Below, piece by piece: positions 1 through 5,101 of a stretch of DNA of 7,449 nucleotides (positions are counted from its first letter, which is position 1; each line of letters starts with the position of its first letter). The stretch comes from Thermoleophilaceae bacterium (GTDB taxonomy: Bacteria > Actinomycetota > Thermoleophilia > Solirubrobacterales > JACPNS01): NCBI GenBank assembly GCA_016463365.1, contig JAEMRJ010000048.1:7700-15148 (forward strand), given 5' to 3'. Below the pieces are notes generated by a model that was not told where the DNA came from, made no database searches, and worked only from the letters and a program-made list of their open reading frames with translations. Both the position numbers and the translations under genes were made by a program.

Positions 1-192
1 GGCGACGTCGGGTCCGGAGATCGCCGGGGCGGGGTCACGGTCTGCGCCGGGGTCTTCGGTGGGTGCCGTCTGCGCGGCGGTGGCGTCGACCTCGCCCGTG
101 TCAGACCCGGAGGCGAGGATCACCCCGGCCGCGATCGCGATCAGCGAGAAGACAAGGATGCCGGCGACGATCTTCTTCTGGTTCGGATTCAT
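1..192 (-). CDS. N-terminus of a single-pass membrane protein, unknown function (runs off left edge)
   Basis: The minus-strand frame is open from an ATG at 192 to the window edge, giving 64 residues. The protein begins MNPNQKKIVAGILVF and has a short basic N-terminus with two lysines, then one hydrophobic segment at about residues 8-27. An acidic, Ala/Pro/Thr-rich linker follows (about 30-64, for example TAPTEDPGAD). This is the layout of a membrane-anchored protein with a cytoplasmic N-terminus and an extracytoplasmic domain that lies outside the window. There is no cysteine after the hydrophobic stretch, so it is not a lipoprotein, and there is no clear AxA signal-peptidase site. The only Shine-Dalgarno-like bases are AGG directly abutting the ATG, so the start is moderately sure. 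It lies 62 bases downstream of the 86-residue gene on the same strand and could be co-transcribed with it. The family cannot be named from this fragment. Confidence 0.72.
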   Translation of the reverse strand, partial: MNPNQKKIVAGILVFSLIAIAAGVILASGSDTGEVDATAAQTAPTEDPGADRDPAPAISGPDVA

Positions 193-194
193 CC

Positions 195-225
195 TGCACG
201 ATCGTAAACCGATTCACATCGTGCA
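195..225. repeat. 8-bp perfect inverted repeat between two minus-strand genes
   Basis: TGCACGAT (195-202) and ATCGTGCA (218-225) form a perfect 8-base inverted repeat with a 15-base spacer. The right arm lies within a self-palindrome CGTGCACG (220-227). The repeat sits between the stop of the 86-residue gene (255) and the ATG of the membrane-protein gene (192), ending 2 bases upstream of that ATG on the minus strand. A centre-to-centre arm distance of 23 bases would suit a dimeric regulator, so an operator is possible. The hairpin could also act as a weak terminator, but there is no T-run. The role is inferred; the repeat itself is seen directly. Confidence 0.4.
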
Positions 226-254
226 CGGCCGATCGCTGAAGCGCGTCGGAATCG

Positions 255-515
255 TCAGAGCTCGAAGATCTCGTCGTGGTGCAGCCCGGCCCGCTTCATC
301 CGATCAACCGACGGAGTGCCGTCGTCGAAGGCCTGAAAGAGGTCTCTCGCCTCGGCCTGGTGCTTGGTGGTCGGACCGTCCAGGATCGGCGCCTCTGCGC
401 TGCCAAGACTGACGAACGGCGTGAGCGTAGGACTCATCGCGTCGCTGGACTCGGCCAGAATGCCGTCCATCATGTCGTCGGCTTCGTAGGCAAAGTCTTC
501 GGCGAACTCGGTCAT
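255..515 (-). CDS. Small acidic protein of unknown function (86 aa)
   Basis: The protein begins MTEFAEDFAYEADDMMDG and ends with TGA at 255-257. The start at 515 is chosen because AAGGAG lies 5 bases upstream of that ATG. An in-frame ATG 24 codons earlier (587) has no ribosome binding site and would add an unrelated basic stretch. The protein has 19 Asp/Glu against 5 Lys/Arg, so it is strongly acidic. It has no cysteines, no signal peptide and no membrane segment, so it is probably cytoplasmic. The N-terminal third is very acidic, the middle is Pro/Ser/Thr-rich and probably loose, and the C-terminal 35 residues (from about HQAEARDLFQAFDDG to DEIFEL) look helical. I do not recognise the family. 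It lies downstream of the terminator of the large secreted-protein gene, so it is probably transcribed from its own promoter somewhere in 516-649. I see no convincing promoter there. Confidence 0.7.
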   Translation of the reverse strand: MTEFAEDFAYEADDMMDGILAESSDAMSPTLTPFVSLGSAEAPILDGPTTKHQAEARDLFQAFDDGTPSVDRMKRAGLHHDEIFEL

Positions 516-520
516 GGCGG

Positions 521-526
521 CTCCTT
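521..526 (-). promoter_or_regulatory. Shine-Dalgarno site deciding the start of the 86-aa gene
   Basis: On the minus strand the sequence reads AAGGAG, then five bases (CCGCC), then ATG at 515. It is the best ribosome binding site in the window and argues for the shorter of two possible starts of this gene. Confidence 0.8.
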
Positions 527-631
527 GCAGAAGGGTCAGTGTGCGTCGAACCTTCAACCTACCGAGAATGCGAGAAAGTTGGTGCAAACGATGTCGAACG
601 TTTGTCGGCCCAACTCATGCAGCAGTCAGGC

Positions 632-644
632 GGACGGAACGTCC
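632..644. repeat. Small hairpin next to the main terminator
   Basis: GGACG (632-636), a GAA loop and CGTCC (640-644) form a perfect 5-bp inverted repeat. On the minus strand it comes 5 bases after the 14-bp terminator stem, so the transcript of the large gene would form two hairpins in tandem. It may reinforce termination or be incidental. Confidence 0.35.
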
Positions 645-649
645 AGGTT

Positions 650-684
650 CCCGGCACCCGCGAGGCATTGTCGCGGGTGCCGGG
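650..684 (-). terminator. Strong hairpin terminator after the 1407-aa gene
   Basis: A perfect 14-bp inverted repeat (650-663 pairing with 671-684) closes a 7-base loop (664-670). The stem is nearly all G:C. Its upstream base is 6 bases past the TAG stop of the large secreted-protein gene (691-693). No T-run follows on either strand. I call it a terminator from its strength and its position just behind a long gene; U-less hairpins are common behind actinobacterial genes. It also separates that gene from the 86-residue gene. Confidence 0.75.
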
Positions 685-690
685 GCCTGA

Positions 691-3600
691 CTACTGAGGT
701 GCGTTCGGGTCTGAAGGCAGGCAGACCATTCCGGGCGGGCATGTCGTGCCGCCCCCGCCTCCGCCATCAGGCACGCCTGTCCAGGTCTGGCACGTTGTGT
801 TGCCCGTGGCGTCGGCAAAGCAAATCGTCACGCTGTGGGGCCCGGGACTCACGTAGTTGACGACCCACGGCGATGTGCAAGCCACGGCGGGCGAGCCGTC
901 CAGGCTGCATGTTGCGGACGGGGGGACAGCCCCGGACGCAGTCCACGCGCAGGCAAGGGTGGTTCCGTTGATGTTGCACTGCACGGCTGGCAGCGGTGGC
1001 GGGATCGTGTCAACGGTCCACGTCCTGCACGCCTGCGGGTATGCGTTTCCGATCGGGTCAATCGGCCTGAAGCAGAACGTGTGCTCGCCCTCCGAAAGCC
1101 CGGCGTAGCTCATCGGGTCGATGCAGGCTGACCATGCCGACCCGTCCAACTGGCACTCGAAGCTCGAGTCCGGTGGGTAGCCACCGAACGTGAACGTCGC
1201 AGTGGTTGATCCGACTGTGCCGCTCGGTCCGCTCTCGATGTACGGGAAGTAGTCGACGACGATGTCGCTGATCGTCCAGGTCACCGAAGCTGTCGAGCTG
1301 GTGTTGCCCGCTGAGTCACGGCTACGCACTGAGTAGACATGCGTACCCGGTGACAGGTCGGTCAGCGTCATAGGACTGAATGCAGATACGTATGCGCCGC
1401 CGTCCAGCGAGGCAAGGTGTCCTGTCCCTGGTTCCGTGTTGGAGAAGCTGATCGTGGCGCTCGTCTGCATACTGGGACTGCTCGATGGCGACACAAGCGT
1501 CACAGTCGGCACTGGAGGCGGAATCGTGTCGACCGTCCAGCTGGTGCAGGCCGCCGGGCCCGGCCCGGCGACGTTCACCCCGCGCACGCAGAACTGATGC
1601 GCTCCTTCGGCGAGCCCGCTGTAGTACACCGGCGAAGTGCAGGTCACCCATGCGCCGGAGTCCATGCGGCACTCGTCGGAGGTTGAATCCTCGCCAGCCG
1701 GCCTGAATGTGATTCTCGCCGAATTGGTTGGGCTTGTGCTGGTCGGGCTGCTCAGGATGATCGGAGCGGCAGGGGGTTCAATCCTCGTCCATGTGAAAGG
1801 CGCGCAGCCGATGTTGCCAGCAGCGTCAGTTGCGCAGATCGTCACGGTATGCGAGCCCGAGGAGATGCCTGAGAGGAGCCACGGCGAGCTGCATGAATCC
1901 TTCGGGCCGCCGTCGAACTCGCAGGTCACCGAGACGATTGGCTGAGCGTCGACGATGGTCCAGGTGAAGCTGAGGGATGTCGATGGCGTGTCTCCAGTGG
2001 GCGAGGTGATTTCGACCTGCGGCACGAGCGTGTCCACCCGCCAGGTGCGACAGACCGGGCTCGACGTGCCGGCTGCATTGACGGTTCGGACACAGAAGCT
2101 GTGAAAACCCTGGCCCAGCGTGTTGAGATTGAACGGCGACACGCACGGCGCCCATGGAAGCGCGTCCCGCTGACATTCATAGACGTCTCCGGGCTGTGCC
2201 CCGGTGAAACTGAAGCTCGCCGAAGTGCTCGCAACATAACCGGACGGTCCGCCGGTGATCTGCGGCGGATCCGGCACCGGGACATATTCGAAGCTACGGC
2301 AGGCGGTAGAAACACGATTGTCGGCAAGTCGCCTGCCGCTCACGCAAAATGTGTGCGCGCCGGGATTCACGGTGGTGGAGAAGGTGCCGCCGTACAACGA
2401 GCTCAGCGGGCAACCGACAGACGTGCCATCGAGCGTGCAGGTCAGCGCGACCTTGTCGACGATCACCTGAATGCAAACGACATTCTCTGGGTAGCACGGA
2501 TTGGGCAGATAGACCGGCTCGCTCGTCTGGTAGCTGAACGAGACCGCAGGGTCGGTGATCAGGCCACTCGGGCCCCCCGTGATCGACACCGAGAATGGCG
2601 GCAGCGTGATCACGATCTGGAGGGTCCGCGTCGAAACGTTGCCCAGAGCGTCCTGGCAGGTCACGTTGATGGTGTTCGCTCCAGCGACGAGGGTGACCGT
2701 CGAACCGCTCGGCGGGGTGCAGCTCGGCGCGCTGCCATCGTTGTCGCTTGCCGTATACGTCAGCGTGGCCGGACCGGGTGAGTTCGACTGCGAGAGACTG
2801 AGCGGGCCGATCGCGGGCGGAATTGTGTCGACAGTCCAGGTGCGGCAGTCCGGCGAGATGTCGATGACGCCGCCGGAGTTGGTTGCGTACACGCAGAATG
2901 AGTGTGCGCCGTCGCTCAGCCCGGTCACCTCGAACGCGCTCGCGCAGTCCGTCTCGCCGCCGCCGTCGAGCTTGCAGGTGAAGCTCGAAGTTGCGTTGTT
3001 GGATTCGAAGCTGAAGACTGCGCTTGTCGAGCTGGTACGAGCGCTCGGGCCATCCGTGATCGTCGTCTCCAACTCAATTGCTTCGAAGGCCGCGTTGCCG
3101 CAGCCCACGTTGCCGGCTGGGTCAGTGGCGCAGATTCGGACCTCGTACGAGACGTTGTCGGCGATCGCGATCACCCATGGTGAGGAGCAGCTGACCGGTG
3201 CATCCGAGTTCAATTCGCAGGTCACATCAGTGCTCGAAGCCTCGACGCTGAAGTAGATCGCCGGTCCTCCCGAGTGGATGGTGACCGTCGGCGGGGTCGT
3301 GTCCACGATGAAGCTGGTGCATGCCGGCGTCAGGTCAGGCCCTGTCCTGCCAATCGCACGAACGCAGAAACGATGGAAACCGTCAGGGAGCGGCGCGCTG
3401 GTCGCAGGCGATGTGCAGGGTGTATAGGACTGATCGTCCCAGCTGCATTCGAACGTCGAATCGGGCAAATTGGCGGTGAATGCGATTGACGGAGTGCTCG
3501 TTGCGATGTTGGCTGGCGGCGGGTTGGGGATTGTCGTGTCGGGCATTGGACAGTCTCCGTTGGCCCAGGGGTTGACCTTCACGAGGGTCGCGGAACTTGC

Positions 3601-4914
3601 GCTCTGGAGTGTCGTGGTGGAGCCGCCCGTGGTGCAGCCGTTTCTGAGCAGCTGCGACGTGATGTTCAGCGATGCGCTCGACCACGGCACGTTGGGCAGT
3701 TGATCCCAAAGAATCCGCACGGTGTCCAAGGCGGTGTCGGCGTCGAGATCGACTGCGGTGGCGGTTCCGAGAATCGTCGCCACCGCCCCGCCGGCTCCAC
3801 GAGCGATTCCGCCGAGGCGAAGCTGGGTACCGCTTCGTGAAAGCAGATAGATGTCTCCGCCCCAGGCCGGTAGTGCTGCGGGGAATACGAAGCTTGCCGT
3901 GCCGACCTTCGAGCCCGACGGGCAGGTGTCGGAGGCCAGCTGGGCGTCTGAACAAGTTGCTGCAACGGCATCGATCGCCGGCTGATTCAGGGCTGTGCCG
4001 TGGACCGGCGTGATCTGAATGCTCTTTGTGACCGAGCTCTGCGTAGTCGCATCGGCGGTGGAGATCGTGAACGTTGAGTTCATGCCCGTTGCGCTTCCGA
4101 CGAGGCTGTCAGTCGGCGAGACTGCGGCGACCGGGGCGTAGGCAACAGTGCCACAGCCTGTCGGCAAGAAGCTGCTGCTCTTGCCCACGACGACGTTGGC
4201 ATACGAGGTGAGGGTCGCCTGCGTCGTTGCTGCCGTGCATGAGCTCGGGTTCAGCGTGAAGTAGGGCCCGCTCTGCGAGGAGTTGGCCTTCGCGTTGAGG
4301 ACCAAGTCGATCTTGTCGATGGTTGCATTCAGTTTTGTGCCGAAGCTTGACTGGATCTGACGGGGAATCAAGGTGAAGCTGACGCTGGTCGGCTGCGCAA
4401 CCGGCAGAGCGTTTGAGACCGCGCCGGTGAAGCTCAGCTTTTTGTAGCCGGTTGCGCGCGTCATGAAGCCGAGTGAAGCGGTGTTCGCGCCGGACGGTGT
4501 CGTCATCACGTAGACCTGTCCGGTCATCGTCACCGAGCTGATGCTCGAGCGGCGCCATTTGACGGAGACCGTTCCGACGACGCTGGCAGGTGGGCACTTG
4601 TCCGCGGCCAGCTGGGTGGAGGTGCATTTCGTGGTGGCCGCCGCCTGGTTGAACTGGAGTCCGGGTGGTGCGGTGATCGAGAGATCGCGCAGGTCATCGC
4701 CGCCGCTCGAGTCTGCATTCGCCGCGTCCGGGTCAATCGAGATGGTGAGCTTTGGGTGGCCGGCGGCCTGCGCGGGCGCAGCCGTGACGGAGAAGGTCGG
4801 GACGGTGTAGGCGGCGTTCGCCTGCGATGAAACGACAAGCAGCATCACTGCGGCAAGCGTGAACACTGCACATGCCGCAACTCCGCGTGCGCGCAAAAGG
4901 TTGAGCGAATACAT
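691..4914 (-). CDS. Large secreted multi-domain protein with Ig-like/HYR-like cysteine-containing modules (1407 aa)
   Basis: This is a probable exported cell-surface or extracellular protein; no catalytic motif is visible. The start at 4914 (MYSLNLLRARG) has GGGGGAG 9 bases upstream and leads straight into a signal peptide: a basic end, a hydrophobic core at about 11-30, and cleavage after ANA (residue 34). An ATG at 4992 would add 26 non-signal residues, has no ribosome binding site and lies at the predicted transcription start. Residues 87-456 hold a tandem duplication marked by C-x9-C-P motifs (C97/C107 and C321/C331). Residues 464-1382 hold about eleven modules of 70-105 residues. Most follow the pattern FxCxLDG-W-xC-SP, G-H-xFCVR, then a cysteine before TWTVDTIPP. 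Modules 2, 7 and 11 are a shorter ICATDAxGNxGC variant, module 4 (701-771) is HYR-like, and module 9 lacks cysteines. The tail is six glycines, then CPPGMVC and a Pro-rich end. There is no LPXTG motif and no C-terminal membrane segment. From memory, such proteins are frequent in Solirubrobacterales; adhesion or matrix function is only a guess. Confidence 0.9.
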   Translation of the reverse strand: MYSLNLLRARGVAACAVFTLAAVMLLVVSSQANAAYTVPTFSVTAAPAQAAGHPKLTISIDPDAANADSSGGDDLRDLSITAPPGLQFNQAAATTKCTSTQLAADKCPPASVVGTVSVKWRRSSISSVTMTGQVYVMTTPSGANTASLGFMTRATGYKKLSFTGAVSNALPVAQPTSVSFTLIPRQIQSSFGTKLNATIDKIDLVLNAKANSSQSGPYFTLNPSSCTAATTQATLTSYANVVVGKSSSFLPTGCGTVAYAPVAAVSPTDSLVGSATGMNSTFTISTADATTQSSVTKSIQITPVHGTALNQPAIDAVAATCSDAQLASDTCPSGSKVGTASFVFPAALPAWGGDIYLLSRSGTQLRLGGIARGAGGAVATILGTATAVDLDADTALDTVRILWDQLPNVPWSSASLNITSQLLRNGCTTGGSTTTLQSASSATLVKVNPWANGDCPMPDTTIPNPPPANIATSTPSIAFTANLPDSTFECSWDDQSYTPCTSPATSAPLPDGFHRFCVRAIGRTGPDLTPACTSFIVDTTPPTVTIHSGGPAIYFSVEASSTDVTCELNSDAPVSCSSPWVIAIADNVSYEVRICATDPAGNVGCGNAAFEAIELETTITDGPSARTSSTSAVFSFESNNATSSFTCKLDGGGETDCASAFEVTGLSDGAHSFCVYATNSGGVIDISPDCRTWTVDTIPPAIGPLSLSQSNSPGPATLTYTASDNDGSAPSCTPPSGSTVTLVAGANTINVTCQDALGNVSTRTLQIVITLPPFSVSITGGPSGLITDPAVSFSYQTSEPVYLPNPCYPENVVCIQVIVDKVALTCTLDGTSVGCPLSSLYGGTFSTTVNPGAHTFCVSGRRLADNRVSTACRSFEYVPVPDPPQITGGPSGYVASTSASFSFTGAQPGDVYECQRDALPWAPCVSPFNLNTLGQGFHSFCVRTVNAAGTSSPVCRTWRVDTLVPQVEITSPTGDTPSTSLSFTWTIVDAQPIVSVTCEFDGGPKDSCSSPWLLSGISSGSHTVTICATDAAGNIGCAPFTWTRIEPPAAPIILSSPTSTSPTNSARITFRPAGEDSTSDECRMDSGAWVTCTSPVYYSGLAEGAHQFCVRGVNVAGPGPAACTSWTVDTIPPPVPTVTLVSPSSSPSMQTSATISFSNTEPGTGHLASLDGGAYVSAFSPMTLTDLSPGTHVYSVRSRDSAGNTSSTASVTWTISDIVVDYFPYIESGPSGTVGSTTATFTFGGYPPDSSFECQLDGSAWSACIDPMSYAGLSEGEHTFCFRPIDPIGNAYPQACRTWTVDTIPPPLPAVQCNINGTTLACAWTASGAVPPSATCSLDGSPAVACTSPWVVNYVSPGPHSVTICFADATGNTTCQTWTGVPDGGGGGGTTCPPGMVCLPSDPNAPQ
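769..3525 (-). repeat. Array of eleven Ig-like/HYR-like modules inside the 1407-aa protein
   Basis: Approximate module limits in residues are 464-538, 542-611, 616-699, 701-771 (HYR-like), 774-877, 884-963, 966-1046, 1050-1132, 1136-1216, 1224-1305 and 1308-1382. The repeat is clear in protein but strongly diverged in DNA. The best-conserved DNA stretches encode the linker TWTVDTIPP, for example near 1001-1020, 1510-1530 and 2819-2840. Cysteines per module run 4,4,4,2,6,4,4,4,0,4,6, always an even number, which fits intra-module disulfides. Boundaries were set by eye. Confidence 0.75.
3547..4656 (-). repeat. Tandem duplication of the N-terminal domain of the 1407-aa protein
   Basis: Residues about 87-256 and 311-456 are two diverged copies of one domain. 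Matching landmarks are CTSTQLAADKCPPASVVGT against CSDAQLASDTCPSGSKVGT, GQVYVMTTPSG against GDIYLLSRSG, and a late cysteine pair with identical spacing (C226-C254 and C427-C455, 28 residues each). I recognise this domain type from large secreted Thermoleophilia proteins but cannot name a curated family for it. Confidence 0.7.
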
Positions 4915-4918
4915 ACTG

Positions 4919-4939
4919 CGGATCTCCCCCGAGATTCCG
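4919..4939 (-). promoter_or_regulatory. Ribosome binding site inside a hairpin, 1407-aa gene leader
   Basis: The Shine-Dalgarno GGGGGAG (4924-4930) lies 9 bases before the ATG at 4914. It overlaps a hairpin: 4919-4926 pairs with 4931-4939 (8 base pairs, one bulged base at 4936), closing a four-base loop at 4927-4930. Half of the Shine-Dalgarno is in the loop and the GAG part is in the stem. Folding could reduce translation initiation. The pairing is seen in the sequence; the regulatory effect is inferred. Confidence 0.5.
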
Positions 4940-4995
4940 GCGTCCTGCCTGATGTGAGCTGCTGTGCTCATCCCCCCGAGCCAGCCGAACATCAG

Positions 4996-5024
4996 ATACT
5001 ACCGGGTTATGCGCGTCGATGCAA
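4996..5024 (-). promoter_or_regulatory. Candidate sigma-70-type promoter of the 1407-aa gene
   Basis: On the minus strand TTGCAT (5019-5024) is followed after exactly 17 bases by TAGTAT (4996-5001), which matches 4 of 6 bases of TATAAT. The -35 match is weak (TTG only). Transcription would begin near 4988-4990, leaving a leader of about 75 bases before the ATG at 4914. It lies in the gap between the two large genes, where a promoter is expected. Confidence 0.4.
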
Positions 5025-5071
5025 GTCCCCCGATTGGGTGAACTTCACTACCGCCAGGTAATGCGCGCCGC

Positions 5072-5101
5072 GCTAAAGCGGAATGTTCCCGTGCTTGCGC
5101 T
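5072..5101 (-). repeat. Direct repeat copy A (30 bases), matching the carboxylase gene 3' end
   Basis: This stretch is identical at 28 of 30 positions to 7120-7149, in the same orientation and 2048 bases away. The mismatches are at 5076 versus 7124 and 5085 versus 7133. In the other copy these bases encode the end of the carboxylase gene. Just outside the 30 bases the match fades to short patches. The two copies bracket the 657-residue gene. Confidence 0.9.
5073..5099 (-). pseudogene. Orphan 3' remnant of an acyl-CoA carboxylase beta-subunit gene
   Basis: Immediately after the TAG of the 657-residue gene, and in the same frame, the codons read R-K-H-G-N-I-P-L followed by TAG (5073-5075). KHGNIPL is the well-conserved C-terminal end of PccB-type carboxyltransferase subunits and is exactly how the neighbouring gene at 7121 ends. 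The two nucleotide differences from that gene are both at third codon positions (AAC/AAT for Asn, CTT/CTG for Leu), so the peptide is unchanged. It has no start codon or body of its own and is best read as a relic of insertion, gene replacement or duplication at this locus. Confidence 0.8.

Noticed and set aside
516..587. ATG at 587 as the start of the small acidic protein
   Set aside because: It has no ribosome binding site and would add 24 basic residues unlike the rest. The ATG at 515 has AAGGAG at ideal spacing.
276..860. A plus-strand open frame of 194 codons crossing the 86-residue gene, the terminator and the end of the large gene
   Set aside because: It runs through the 14-bp hairpin and antisense to two supported genes. 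Its product is Arg/Ser/Gly-rich in the way typical of non-coding frames.
691..1000. Cell-wall anchoring (sortase LPXTG or a C-terminal membrane segment) of the large secreted protein
   Set aside because: The C-terminus is Gly6, a cysteine pair and a Pro/Asp-rich end, with no LPXTG-like motif, hydrophobic stretch or basic tail.
2555..3256. A long plus-strand open frame (233 codons) opposite the large secreted-protein gene
   Set aside because: It lies wholly antisense to a clear repeat-containing coding region whose modules, signal peptide and cysteine spacing make sense. In high-GC DNA such antisense frames are common, and its translation shows no family features.
4915..4992. Upstream ATG at 4992 (and another at 4971) as the start of the 1407-residue protein
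   Set aside because: The 4992 ATG has no ribosome binding site and would fall at or before the predicted transcription start. The 4971 ATG has G-rich bases directly abutting it. Both would put extra non-signal residues ahead of a clear signal peptide, while the ATG at 4914 has a spaced Shine-Dalgarno.
4993..5072. A riboswitch or small RNA in the gap between the two large genes
   Set aside because: No recognised conserved core or paired structure was found by reading. The gap is adequately explained by the carboxylase remnant and a promoter.
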